Assembly: GCF_965638725.1 (NCBI RefSeq)
Contig: NC_134949.1
Coordinates: 125,362,294 to 125,426,293 of the forward strand
Origin: Aptenodytes patagonicus
Taxonomy: Eukaryota; Chordata; Aves; Sphenisciformes; Spheniscidae
DNA: 64,000 nt
Direction: 5' to 3'
In this document: positions 41,359 to 53,800 of the stretch, piece after piece
How positions within the stretch are numbered: position 1 is the first letter of the stretch
Layout of the letters: each line of letters begins with the position of its first letter
Translations under genes and position numbers: made by a program
The notes under the pieces: model-generated
Told to the model about the DNA's origin: nothing
Seen by the model: only the letters and a program-made list of their open reading frames with translations
The model's database searches: none

Positions 41359-43575
41359 AGTGCCTTTCTGTGAGGCTCTGCATTTTCCTGCAGAATGGAT
41401 GTGCCCCGCAAGCTGTCGTTCAGTTTTTCTTGCAAGGGGGGGAATAACGAGCTGCTTGGGATGGGACCACTGAGGACGGGGCCAGAAGGCAGGCAGTGGG
41501 CACGCAGAAGGTCAGGTGGCCGAGCCATAACCCCTGGTGCAGGATGAAAGCAAACCCTTTGTGTCCGCCCCATCCGTTCCCTGCCCCCAGGTCAGGCCGT
41601 TGGGTCGTGGGGCAGAAACCCCTTCCTGAAGGGAAATCAGGGCATACGAGCAGGGCACACACTTTATGGCTTTGCAGCCTTTGTGACCCAGGGTCCTGCA
41701 CCCAATTGCCAGTGTTTCTTTTTCTTTTTTTTTTTTCCCCCCTTCAAAATGGCGGACAAGGCAAAGAGACACAAACAAATGAAAAGCCTCCACATACTTC
41801 CAGTTAATTGTGCAGTGGGCAGGGGCCAAAACCCCCACTTTCCTTATTCCTGCAGGCCGAAGCCCTGGAGCATGTGATTTGATTATCATCATTGTCATAA
41901 GGCAGTGCTCGGCGCCTGCTGTGAGAGAGGACGTTTCTGGGGGGCTCAGGGGGTCACTGGTTCCCAGGGCAGACGTGGTGACCCCTGGTCGTGTCCAGCC
42001 TCTGCCCCTCCAGACTCCTCCCCATGGAGATGTGCCAAAGGTTCCTTCCAGGAGAGATCCGAAATGCCACAGGCAGCGCGGGGGAGGCTGTGCTGTACCT
42101 TTCTGATGGCTCCGGCGTTTCATAACCTGCACTACTTATGTAAATAAGTCACATGTCTTAGTTAAAGCCTGAACGGCTTGGAGCCCACCCTCCAGATGCT
42201 GTACCAGGAAGGATGTAGGAAGGTCCAGTGGCACTTGAGAGCAGCAGTGGTATGCTTTTGTCCAGGGTACTCTGTCAGACTCTGGTCTCATGCTCGAGGA
42301 GGGACGTGGATGTGATGGGAACAGTTAATGGGTCCCAGACCCTGGAAAACAGCCTGGCAAATGGGGGATGTAATCAGCTCAGATCACTCAGCCTAGCAAG
42401 GAGGGGACCGGGGAGCGAGCTGGCTGCTCTATGTAGGTCATCTTTGTAGGCCAAACCTTTGAGCCCTGGCCAGCCGTGAGGCCGGTGAGGATGCGGATGA
42501 CCGGTGGCCAAAACCCACAGCACCGTGGCCAGCAGTGCCGGGTCCATCCTCAGAGGGCAGCAAGGGCTGAGAGCCACGCAGAGCCAGGGTTCATCTCACG
42601 CTTGTGGCGGTGGGATGGCTTCAGCATCTTCAGGAAGAAACCTCGGCGAGCTGGAAAGAGCCCGGGAGAGAAATGCAGCACCATGTTAATGGAGGTTATG
42701 ACTAATGAGTCCTCGCGGCAGTGGCAAGGAAACCTCCAGTGCCCAAAGCCCCCACACCGTGGTCAGCATCAGGCAGCCTCGTGCGCTGCGCCAATGCAGA
42801 AGACGTGAGGTCCTTGCTTCACCTGCTCACAATTTAAGATGACTGGGGAAATTTTTGGGCAGCTTATTCAGAAGAAACTCAAAAGGCAGCTCAATGGCAG
42901 TCTGTGTCTGCTGACAGAGGGGCAAGACAACTCCCCTGGGCAGGATGCAAACCCCAGCCAAGAAAAGCATAGCAAGAAATAAGGTAAAACACCCCTACAG
43001 TTTAGATGGTTAGCTATTCGGGCAGCTTATCAGTAGAAGCAAAAGATTTTTGTGTTGCTTACAGGCCTAAGCCAAGCTGCTTTCTGAAAGACAGTCTGTC
43101 GTTCAGCCAGACCCCACCAAGTGCAGGTGAGAGCTGCAGGGTGGTGCCTGCTGGCACGTGCCGGCCAAGAGATGGATGACGGCCAGAGCTGGCAGCCTGT
43201 TGGTCCTGCCATCTGTGAGTCTGTGTTCCCCCAACGAAAGACACGCTGCAGAGGGGTACCCCTAACTTGGGCACGGCTGCGTTGCTCCCCATAGGTGCCA
43301 GCCACAACTGGGGCCGTGGGTTCATACCAGCTCTGCCCTCCACCAGGCACAGCCAGCATCCGCCCAGCCCGCAGTGTCAACTACCCGAGGAAGAAGCAAA
43401 CCAGAACCCTGTTGCTATGAGCATGTTTCTGCTCTCATCTTTAGGAGACCACGCCGTAAGGTGCAGCATTGGCTCTTCTCAGCAGATGGACTGCTCCAGG
43501 CTCCACTAGTAATTAGCACTGGAAATAATAATGACCAGAATGACAAAAGGCTGAGGATAGATTGGAGGTTTTATA
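41359..43575. other. Intergenic up to the assembly gap
   Basis: GC-rich sequence with overlapping stop-poor frames on both strands (for example 41.51-42.13 kb minus, 42.48-42.81 kb plus). I recognise no domains, codon pattern or splice structure. A possible very old CR1 remnant lies around 42.3-42.4 kb but is too weak to call. Confidence 0.45.
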
Positions 43576-43675
43576 NNNNNNNNNNNNNNNNNNNNNNNNN
43601 NNNNNNNNNNNNNNNNNNNNNNNNNNNNNNNNNNNNNNNNNNNNNNNNNNNNNNNNNNNNNNNNNNNNNNNNNNN
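43576..43675. other. Assembly gap (100 N)
   Basis: Exactly 100 N bases, the usual placeholder for a gap of unknown size. Real length and content are unknown. Translated frames that run across it are meaningless. Confidence 0.99.
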
Positions 43676-45544
43676 GCATTAAGGTGAATAGCCTTGAAAC
43701 TTCCAATACGGTCAGGTAATAAAGCCATTGAAACATCCCATACCCACACCAAGTGTGCAGCCTGTAAATCACTTGCCCTCTTCAGCTGCAGGTGCTTCTC
43801 TGCCTTCCCCCCCGAGTTGTCTTATCAGCACATGCGTTCAGAAAAACCCAAGGACAGAGCTCCTATTCACATTTTTCATAGTGCTACAAAACAAAACGCG
43901 GCAGACCTAAACCCAAACCAAACAATGGCATCTTTTGATGGGTGTTTGCAGTCTGGCCTACTCTCTGACTGCCTTATGCTTGAACAAGCTCATATGTGGA
44001 AATATTAACTGTCACTTAGCGAGGCCCCACCCAACCAACGTTACTTGTCAGGGGAGATGACAATATAGAGCCACCAACGCAATCGGTGTTTCAAGCTGCC
44101 AGTTTTCTGCTTGAAGGAGAAAGGATGGGGGTGCTGGGGGAGCTGAGTTTGGGGGTGACTCCGGTTTGGAAGGCAGAAATACCCCTTGGTTCAAGCCGGA
44201 TATCCTGCTCCGTGAGCCCCACCTCCTCCTCAGCCAGCTGAGCAGCATCTACGCTCTCTTTTTTTAATTTGATCTAGCCTCTTTTGATGACTAAGGGAAC
44301 AGGAAGATTATAGTTTAAGTATATAATTTTCATTTGATGTGACAGGTTAAAGCTATGTGCATTTAGAGAAGGCTTAGATTATTTTAGTTTAGTTACAACA
44401 TTGATTTAGGCCCTGACGCACTCTTTGAGGCCTGACTTTGTGTAGACATATGTTGACTTAAACTTACTGCTAATAAAATATAGGCAGGTGTTTACATTAC
44501 TCTGCTTAAATGCTTTGCTAGTGTAGGGGTGGACTTATGCAGCAAGCGCAGTCCTGAATCAGGGGTACAGAGAAGTAGATTTTGCTTGTTGTTTTTTTCC
44601 CAGCACAAAGGCTAGATATTTCAGAACTTAATTTTCTTCCTCTTCTGCCTCTCCCAGACATTAGCCTGTGTAATCTCTGAGCGCAATGTGTGCTTTTCAG
44701 TGTGGAGTCCTGCCAGAGACTGAATGCCCTCAAGTCCCCCCGGCTTTAATGACAGCTGGGCAGGCTAAGAGCTGCGGAGAAGCAAACTGCTGAAACTCAT
44801 GTAGCAAGCTGGGAGCAGTGATCTTTCCCTGGCATAGCTGAAGGAAGTGGAAACAGGTTTGATATAAAACGGCAACGTGTTCCCATTTCAGTACGAGGGA
44901 GGCACAGGCATTCTAGGTGCCTTAGCTAATGCTTCCTCCTTAGAGGAAACTCAGGCTGCCTGGGTTTGGCTTTATGCCTTAAAAAAAAAGAAGAAAAAAA
45001 AAAAAAAGGCAGACCCCTCCAAACCCCCACGCTTTTTGGAGCAGTCCTCTCTGCAGCAAATCTGGAAGTGGATCCGAACCTCTCCTCTTACTTGTATTTC
45101 TCCCACAAAGTAGAACAAGCAAACAGCATTTTGTACGTTGCCTTCACTACCTCTATCCATCTCTAGCCTTGGAGCAGAGGGGGAGGAGACAGGGAGCTGC
45201 CAGCAGCTCATAGTGATTGATTTGTCTCTTGTTTTTCATGCTGCGCTAGAACAACCTGTTTCAAAAATGACAATGACAAATCAAAACGAATGTTTCTTGC
45301 TACAATTCCAAACTCCCTGAATTGTTAGTGGGTATGTTGCTATTAAATGGGCTGCTTTATCCATAACACTTATTTGGAAGTATTCTTTTCTGCTTGAGCT
45401 TGCAGCCCTTAGGAGAGAAATATTATTTCCCCAAAGCCATTTGCTTCAATAATTGTTGTCATGTGAAACTTTCCGTCATTGATTGCTATCACCGGGGGAC
45501 AGTTTCCATATATACAAAGGTAAAAATGCTGCACTTCTCCACCT
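43676..45544. other. Intergenic, nothing recognised; A-rich run
   Basis: It contains an A-rich run at 44980-45007. No gene or clear repeat is recognised. GC and CpG content rise sharply after about 45.54 kb. Confidence 0.45.
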
Positions 45545-46780
45545 GCACCAACAAGTACCGAAAGCGGCTCTGGAAAGGGATCAGGCGTCCCGCCCAGACT
45601 TGGACCAGCCCTGAAGCGAAGGCTTGGCTAAGCGCGGGGCCGAGCGCTGTCCTGAACGGCGAAGTGTCGGGGGTCAGGCAGGCATGGGGATCCGAGGAGA
45701 GGGGCGATGCAGTGACGGGGCGGAGAGCGGAGACTGAGGACTGGGGTGCTGCCACCCCGCCGATGCTGCTGCCCGGGGGTGCGCAGGGCGGTGTTTGCTC
45801 CCCTTTGCTCTTTCCACCGGGTTGTCATTATTCATCAGGGAAAATCCCGTGACTCCGAGGGTGCCTCGGTGCTCCCTTTTTAGCAGAGGGAGATTTCTCT
45901 CCCGCTGTGCAAATCAAGGCAGCCTCGCTCGTAATTGGGAGCGCGGAGCCGAACTTCCCCCGCGCTGGGAAAGGCTGGCTCTGCCCTGACACGATTTCCA
46001 GCGCCGTGAGCACCGCTCCCGCGCCTGGGAGGCCATCGCCTCGCCCCTCCCATCCAAAATATCCAAAATAAAAACATTTGCAGGCAGTTACTAACTTTCC
46101 CTTCCCTGCCTGCAGCGGTAGAGTTGGTCCCGTACCTACGGGGGAGAGGGAGGGAGAGACAGGCAGGGAGCTCAGCTTACCGCTGCCGCATCGCTGCCTT
46201 CCCTCGCTTCTCCCTCCGGAGACGCAGGCGATCGTACACCGCCTCGCTCGGGATGGCTGGGCTGCGGCGGGGGGGGGGGTCCGGGTCGGGGGAGACTTCA
46301 CAAACTGTAGCCGGCGCCTCCCGCTAGGAAGGGCAGCCCGCCCGCTGCAGCTCCCGCGCGAGGTGGCCGGAGCCGGCGGAGGATGCGCTGCGGGCGCCTG
46401 AGGCGAGGAGGTGCCCGCTTCTTTCCGTAACTCCAACCGCAGGTGCGACCGCGGGCGGGGAAGTCCGTTCGCCGGGGGACGCCTCGGACCCGCCTCACCG
46501 ACCTTCGGAAGCTGGCCGACCGCCGCGGCTGGGTCAGGAGAGTAAGGTAAGAGGGGGCGGTAGGTGTGACCCCGCTTCGAAGGCTGGGATCAAAGTCCGG
46601 ACCTCCCTACCCGGGGAAGCCGCTCGCCCGAGCGGAGCGGCGTGCGGCCCCGCGGCGGCGTGGGGTTCGGCTGCCGGCTCCGGACTGCGACGCCCAAGCT
46701 CTGGTGAAAGGGGCGGCGAGGTGCATCGCCCCCCTCGGCGCGAGGGGCGGGCTGGTTTGACGGTAAGAAGGTAGTAATAG
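45545..46780. promoter_or_regulatory. CpG island; candidate B3GALT5 promoter
   Basis: About 1.2 kb of GC-rich DNA with many CpG dinucleotides, in contrast to its surroundings. G-runs include ten consecutive G at about 46269-46278. The open frames on both strands here (for example the 202-codon minus frame) are typical of CpG-rich DNA and show no domain. Good + strand splice donors follow at 46547 and 46973. B3GALT5, whose start codon is the first base of its coding exon, needs an upstream non-coding exon and lies next on the + strand. This makes the island its most likely promoter, but an unrelated non-coding transcript cannot be excluded. Confidence 0.6.
46541..46552 (+). other. Candidate splice donor of a non-coding first exon
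   Basis: AGTAAG|GTAAGA, a strong donor at the edge of the CpG island, + strand. It could define the 3' end of a B3GALT5 5' UTR exon. Confidence 0.35.
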
Positions 46781-46966
46781 GTAATCTCGTTCGCCAGAGG
46801 ATTCAGTGCGTGTTTTAACGCGGGGAGACGTTTTGGCAGCCTGTGGACCGGTTCCCAGATAAAGACCAGGATCAATTAGGGCAAACACAGGGCAACGTTT
46901 TCCTCGCTGTCCTGCGTGTTTGCCGAGACCTTGGATAAAACGCTTAGAAAGAAGAAGATCTGTGAG

Positions 46967-46978
46967 GTACAGGTAAGT
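46967..46978 (+). other. Second candidate splice donor
   Basis: GTACAG|GTAAGT is a near-perfect donor consensus just beyond the CpG island. It is an alternative 3' end for a 5' UTR exon. Confidence 0.4.
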
Positions 46979-47152
46979 AACTAAAGAAGCAGCTGTTGGG
47001 CCTCATGCTGAAAACATTACTCTCTATAATCAGCACTTTTAAAGCCAAGTAATTATTTACAAAGGATTTGCCAGTGTGAGGGCCCCACAGTGGGATTTCT
47101 GTTCCTCTGCTTTCTACCATAGCCCTGCTAATCAGAAGAGGAGCTGGATGCC

Positions 47153-47709
47153 TGTCCTGGTTTCAGCTGGGATAGAGTTAATTTCCTTCCTAGTAGCTGG
47201 CACAGTGCTGTGTTTTGGATTTAGGAGGAGAACAATGTTGATAACACACCCATGTTTTAGTTGTGGCTGAGCAGTGCTTACACTAGTCAAGGGCTTTCCA
47301 GCTTCCCATGCCCTGCCGGCTGAGAAGGCTGGAGGTGCACAAGAAGCCGGGAGGGGGCACGGCCAGGACAGCTGACCCAAACTGGCCACAGGGACATTCC
47401 ATACCATGTGACATCATGCTCAGTACATAAACGGGGGGAAAGCTGGCCGGGGGGGCCGCTGCTCGGGGACTGGCTGGGCATCGGTCGGCGGGTGGTGAGC
47501 AATTGCACTGTGCATCACTGGCATTGTATATTATTATTATTATTATTATTATTATTTTATTCTCTTTCAATTATTAAACTGTTTCTATCTCAATCCGTGA
47601 GTTTTCTCACTCTCACTCTTCTGATTGTCTCCCCCATCCCACTGGGGCGGGGGGGAGTGAGCGAGCGGTTGTGTGGTGCTCAGTTGCCGATTGAGGATAA
47701 ACCACGACA
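47153..47709 (+). mobile_element. Solo LTR, bird ERVL-like, sense to B3GALT5
   Basis: A 557-bp LTR starting TGTCCTGGTTTCAGCTGGGA and ending AACCACGACA. The flanks ATGCC (47148-47152) and ATGCT (47710-47714) form a target duplication with one change. It has a TATA-like TACATAAA (47424-47431), a mutated CRE (TGACATCA, 47409-47416), a (TTA)n run (about 47530-47557) and an ATTAAA signal (47573-47578). It is the same family as the inverted copy at 39896-40466. No internal retroviral sequence remains. It lies 9 kb upstream of the B3GALT5 coding exon in the same orientation, inside its presumed first intron. Confidence 0.93.
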
Positions 47710-50700
47710 ATGCTGTCCCTCCCGGGTAGCATTTAGCACAGGGCTGGGGTGGTGAGGAGAGCCTGAGTGTCTGTCCCTGGGCTGTCTCTGCCCTGGGTGG
47801 AAGCTAAAGGATGCCGAGGAACATTATCCTCCAAAAGTACCAGATTGCCTCTTTAAATAGACATGTAAGTGCAAAGACTTAGTTCAACCGTTGTGTTGAC
47901 AGTGGAAGACTAAAGCTCCAAACACTAAAATACCGTTGTGCCAAGAGGCAGCATGAAACGAAAGGGCACAGAATGGCACAAGCTCTGGGCTCACCTACTC
48001 CGTGCAAGTGCTGCCTCAGCTTAAAATAGGGAAAAAAGAAACATCTGAAAGGTAGCATCCTGACAAGTCCTTGTCCTACAGTGATATTGGCAGGGCTGAG
48101 CAGCACACTGTTTCTGAGGGATTTAAGAGTGACATTGGAATGTCTTTATTGGTAATTTTTCCTCTTTTGAACAGTTTTTATACAAACTCCTTAGCTATCT
48201 CTTCTCTGCAGTGCTCTTTTCCTTCTTCCTTCATGTATTTTGAGATTGCTTCCAAGGGAGAGCAAGACCCTCATCCTGTCTGAAATACCATTTTCAGGTT
48301 CACTTTTCTTTTTAATTAACATGAAAAATCCAACTTGTAGCACTACTAAATGAGGGTACAATAAATAATTTGTTTTGGGGGACACAAACACCGTACATAC
48401 AATTTTTGAAGCACAATGTTCCTATAGGTCAGAGAACCAGCCTTTTGGAGTCATAGCATTAGCAGTAAGAGCTTAAAGAAGAATTTTTCTTATTGCTTTA
48501 TTTGTTTATGAGGATAAGAGAGTGGCTGTAAGTTGGATTTTGTTCCTATCGAGCACAATGAACGACATGGGTTTATACTGGTTAAGGCTGCTCTGATTCA
48601 TCCCATCATGGACAATTGCTTATCTTTGGTGAGATCTGGAGTTTTGAATATAGCGAGTAAACCAGTAATTGTAGTAAAATTGCTGATTCATGAGGCAATT
48701 CTTAAAGAAGTTAAATATGGTCATTAGCATCAGTGATAAATGGAAGAGGGGGGTATTGTAGGAACAGAGGGAGCATTAGAAGAAGCAAGTCTATTACCAT
48801 TGAAGAGAAACCCGGAAAGGGACGTTTGGTACACAGGGAGTGAAGGGAAGACAGAGACAGAAAGAGAAGACTTTTAGGCTGAATGTTTGGAAAAAATGAC
48901 TACCAAGATGAGAAAAGGTCCTCCTGGGAGAACAAGGAGGGAGCACCCCAGAGGCACTTGCACTGGGCACGGACTGTAATGGCTGTCCCGTACAGTTTCT
49001 CTGCTTTGATAGTCTGAACTTTGCAACAGGGTACCTAACAGCCCATATCGCAACCTCCACTGCAACGTCTTTCTCCTTCCTGGAAAAGGGATCTGGCCTT
49101 ACAAAATATCCAAGCTAATATTTTGGTGGGCTTTTTAGGGCCAGGATTCATCAAGAGAATTTTGCAGGCAGCTTGGAAAAGCAAAATGATATTTTAAAAT
49201 AGAAGTAAGCTTTCTTGACTTGGCTAAAGTCCCTGGAAATACATTTCTTTTTGACTCTTCAGCCGCAGCACTTCTTTCCTGTGACATTATGGGAGCAGCT
49301 CCACATCCTGCCAAACTTTTTGCTGGTTTTGAGAGCAAAACTGTATTTTGGTCTGAGGATGCTGTTTGGCTTTTCCAAACGAATGTCATGAGCAAGTGCT
49401 CATGGTTGGGTGGATGAGATCAAGGTGTATCAAGACCTAATGGCTTCTGATGATTTTTTTAATAGAGAGGAAGATGCAGCCTCTGATTCAGAAGGTCTCT
49501 GTGCCACAAATGCCTTCCCTCTGTGAGAATACGCTCGCCATGGTCTTTATTCTCCTTTAGGCGTTGGCCACCTGGGTAGTCTCAGAGGCGGAACCCAGAG
49601 GCCACGTGGACCTCTGGTCTGGGCCATTGCAACCATTTTAGTAATGGAAATCTCCACAACCAAGGTGACACTTCCATATCTGAACTGGAAAGACTGTTTT
49701 TGAGTGGACGAGACCTGTGAATGTTTGTTCTTTCCCTTGTAATAATAAAGAAGCACCTTTCTAATGGGTGAATGTTGCATGCAAAACTCCTCCTGTGCCT
49801 GTGCGTTGCCCCTGAGGGAGCTGCCGTGTTAAGGTTATGTTTATACGTATATGCTGGCGCTGTAATTACCCCCCAGTACGTTACCCTCTGCAGTACAGAA
49901 AACATGGTTCAGAGCAGGAAATGGTGGAAATTTTTCTTTGAAGAGAGAAAGTTAAGGAGTTATAGTGGGTCAGGTGGCTCTTCCGAAGCCATCTGTGTCA
50001 TAGCACGATGGGAGGAGATCTGGGGCAAGGAGGTGAGTCTTTTAGGAACTCTTACTCTGTTACTGGATTTTAACTAATTTTATATTTTAAAGTCTCTTTT
50101 TTTGTCATGGTTTTTCTTTGATTGCTGGGAAAAAAGTTTCTTTGCTTATTATAACTATACCAGTGTTTAGGCTGTGTTGGTCATGCTGCCAAAAACAATA
50201 CAGTTGTATGCATATGTCTGTATACATCTGTATTACATATATATGCATGGCATTTCATTGGGATTAATATTGATCTAGAATTTAACATATCACTCTTATA
50301 CGTTTTTTCCCCTAGAACTATTAAATACAAAACTTGACTTGTTCCTACTCTTCATCTTTTTTTTAAATTATTTTTTTTCTTATTAAAATCCAAAGTGGTA
50401 AATAATAAGGTCCAACCTTCTAGAAAGAAGATTCAATCTGCTGTTAAAGTTATGGGGTCAATCAGCTAAATGGGTATTAGTAACAAAATGATAGAGCATA
50501 AGCCAGGCAACACAGTAGGATTTGCAAATCAGTAACAATAATGCTCCTTTTCTATCTGTTGTCTAATTGATTGCTTAGGGTTTGGAGATGGGGACTCCTG
50601 CCGTGGGTCTGTGACCACGGGTGAATGGCTCACCCGCTCCCCAGAGTCAGCTCCCCGGCTGTAAAACATCGTGGCCTTCCTGGAGAGCCAGAGGCTTGTT

Positions 50701-50824
50701 TTAAGCATCAAAAGCACCCACGCCTCAGAGCCCCTCTCCCCATGCACACCCCATCGTGGCAGGCCAGGGGTGGTGCAGAGGTGCCTGTGGAGGAGCTGGA
50801 AAAGCTAACCCCTCCAGCAGCATG

Positions 50825-50880
50825 GCAAAAAAAAAGACCAAAAAAAAAAGAAAAGGAAAAGAAAAAAGAAAAAGGGAGAG
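50825..50880. repeat. Polypurine tract
   Basis: About 55 bp, almost exclusively A and G on the + strand (runs of A broken by G and one CC). It is low complexity. It could be an A-rich tail or a slippage product, and no flanking retrotransposon was recognised. Confidence 0.8.
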
Positions 50881-53800
50881 GATTTGGCTGTAAATAAAGT
50901 GCCTAGCAACTCAGTGCTTAAATAGTAGAAACTGGCATGTATGAAGCAGAGGAACAATGCCTTGCTTTGACTTGCTGACAGACTGACAAGGAGAGACAAT
51001 CCTGATAGCAGGGGCTGGTGAAAGGTAGCATGAGGAAAAAGGTTTTCCATGGTCTGACGGTAAGGGCGGCAGAAAAAGTTTTTCCCTTGTCCTGTACCCT
51101 TTTCAGGTTTCCGCCCTTCTTGCGTGCCAGTCCTGACATTTGGTTTGGGTGAGGACATTATTAATACACGTTGCTGTAAAAACCTCCCTCTGAAAAGTGG
51201 CATTTTAGAGTGCGGGGAAGGAGGCATTTAGCCTCATCGCCTCGGTGGCTGTTCGTGTGCAGTTCTTTCGGTTGGAAATGGCACCACCAGCTTGGGAGGC
51301 TCCGCGAGATGATGCCACTGAGTGCACGGGGCAGGAGGAGCTAGCCAGTGCTCCCAGGGGAAGAGGCAGGGTAGTCTGTCCCCGTGCGACCCTTTATTTC
51401 GAGTAGGGGTTTACCACCACTGTTTTCGGTAGTCCTGTGTGGTACCTGAGCAGGTGCTGCTGTTCCTGACAAGGTCTGGTAGGCGCCAGGCAGCGTCTTG
51501 CTCCGGGAATGGAGAGACAGCCGAAAGCTGCTGGGCCAGAGGCACCTGGTCATCCGTCCCTGACTTCTGAGCTTGGGCTAAAGGGGAAACCCGGCTACCC
51601 ACATGTCTCCTTGTAAAAACAGTAGCCCGGCCACTGCTGAATCCACTGCCTCGCCAGAGATGTCATCTCTGAGAGCTCCAATCTCCTCTGAAATGCTTGC
51701 ATTTAGGAAAAAATAAATGTTTCCTGCTGTACTTGACATTTTCTTATTATCTACGCATGTTTAATCCCTCTTCGTGTCCTGCTGATCTTCTGAGAAAGCA
51801 ATTTAGAGGCTTTATTCTGAGGGAAATAAAAAGTTAGCAGGTTTTATTAGTACTTATACCAGGGCATGTTACTTTTGATTATTAGGAAAGGCAAATGGGA
51901 ATATTGCTGCTGACTTTAACTGTGCAGTCTTTGAGGTCGTAACTTTTGTTTGCGCACTTAAATCGTGCCTCTGCTTTTGGGTCTGCCTTGCTGCAGCTGC
52001 TTGTGTCTCTGTTTACAAAGCGGTGACTCTTGCAGATGGTCAAAAGGACTTTGGTCGTTTGCACTTTGGGTTGTTCCCTGCCTGATGTGTGTGACCTCAG
52101 TGCAAAGCCAATGCCGATCGTCCACTGAACTCAGTGGCATGACTGTAGCTTTGCCCCAGAAAAATTAAGAAAACTATTTCTTTAAATTGGTATTTTGAAT
52201 CTGTTTCTCAGGGGGACTCTAGACCTACTTACCTCTCTCTGCCTCAGGCCAGATTGCTTTTCCTGATCTATATGGCATATAGTCTTGATCTCTTGGTGCC
52301 GTTTAGATAATTATACTCATTAACAGACCTCAAGGAGGTGTCAGATTAATTTTGATGGAATAACTAGGCTTCATCACAGGACATCACCATGGCCCTGTCA
52401 CCGTGCAACATGAAGGAGTTACACAAGGGTCAGTGGTGTGAACAGAGAGACCCTATAGCCAACCTGCTTACCACAGCAGAACACGAGAGGTAATTCATGC
52501 CACTGGTGGAAATAGTTACTTGCAAAGCAGAGGGCTGAAGTTCAGCTGATTTGGATCACAGACCTTGACTGCCGCCTTCTTTTCTTCACGTGTTCGTTTC
52601 AGGCATGTGTAAGAGCAGCACCGGGCTGCAGGCTCCTGTAGCCCACGTCGCTTGGGTCCCAGGCTCTAGTGCAAACCTCGTTTGGATCTGCGCAGAGCCA
52701 TGAAACACCGCGCCGGTCAGTTTAAACAAACTGCTCTCTAGGACACGAAACAGGTAATTTTTTGGTAATGCCCTACATAAAATATTTTGCAGTTGGAACA
52801 ATAGGAGACGGGAAAAGCTTTGAGATAATTACAAACTGCAATTTCTGACTCAGATCAGAGAGAAAACTCAAGTATAACTTCATGCAAAAGGATTTTCTGT
52901 AAAACCAGAAAGATTTGTTTTGATGCTAAAATACTGGCTGCTGTTCAAAATGACCGCTAGAAAAGAGATTGGTTGCTAGTAAGTCTTCATTGCTTTCTGG
53001 ACCACCTCCTGTAGACTTAATGTTCACTTAATATTAACATCTCCAGGACTGTTCCATGGAGATACGTGCACGCAGGCTGGAAATCTTGAATCACACACTG
53101 TATTGTTTGTCAGATGCAGGCAAAGGAGGAAAAATACAGTGACATAGACATAATTTAGAAACCACAGGCCTTGTCACACCTAACCTATGCTCATATCTCT
53201 GCTGTAGAGCAAGATACTTCAGGTTGGATGGTGATGGTTTTGCTAAATGCAGTCACAGCCGTCTTGACCTGTTGAAACATAATAGAAGCCATTGTTTCCC
53301 ATACGTTCTTCATATATAGCAGTTCTCCCAGGCAGTGGGGGAGACAGAGCATTTGCTTCACTCAGGAAGCTAAACCTGCTGTGCGCAGGTGGGGTGAGGG
53401 ATGGGACGGGGTCTGAGCATCCCAGGAGGATGGAACCAATACCAGGGTGATTTAATTCCCTGATATACCAACTTAAGCAGTCCAAGGAACTGACCTGCTT
53501 GTGTTAATATAAAGTGTTTTTTAACTTCCAAAATTTTCCCTATTCACCTGAAAACAAGAAGGAAATTGGTGGTTTTAAGAGAAAAATGGCCTCAGCGAGA
53601 TGAAGCTGGTCGTCTCTCTGTCACCCTTTCCCTTGGCGTTCTTTCAGTAAATGCCAACCTTGTAACGTATTGCCAAGCTTGGGTGCTTGGGACACCGAGG
53701 CTGCACCTGTGCAAATGCATCTTTTCCAACAGCCCCCCCATTGCACCACGGGCTCCCGCTGGCATCTGGGGCAACTCTTCCCTTCTTGAGCTCTGAAGGA

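Noticed and set aside
41512..42132. 206-codon minus-strand open frame
   Set aside because: It overlaps several other stop-poor frames on both strands. Composition is typical of chance frames and no family is recognised.
43374..43682. Open frames crossing the N gap
   Set aside because: Translated across 100 unknown bases, so meaningless.
45828..46436. 202-codon minus-strand open frame in the CpG island
   Set aside because: CpG-rich DNA lacks stop codons. The translation is Arg/Pro/Ala/Gly-rich without a domain.
39896..47709. A full provirus bounded by two LTRs
   Set aside because: The two LTRs are in opposite orientation, each has its own target duplication, and no gag, pol or env is present between them. 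They are independent solo LTRs.
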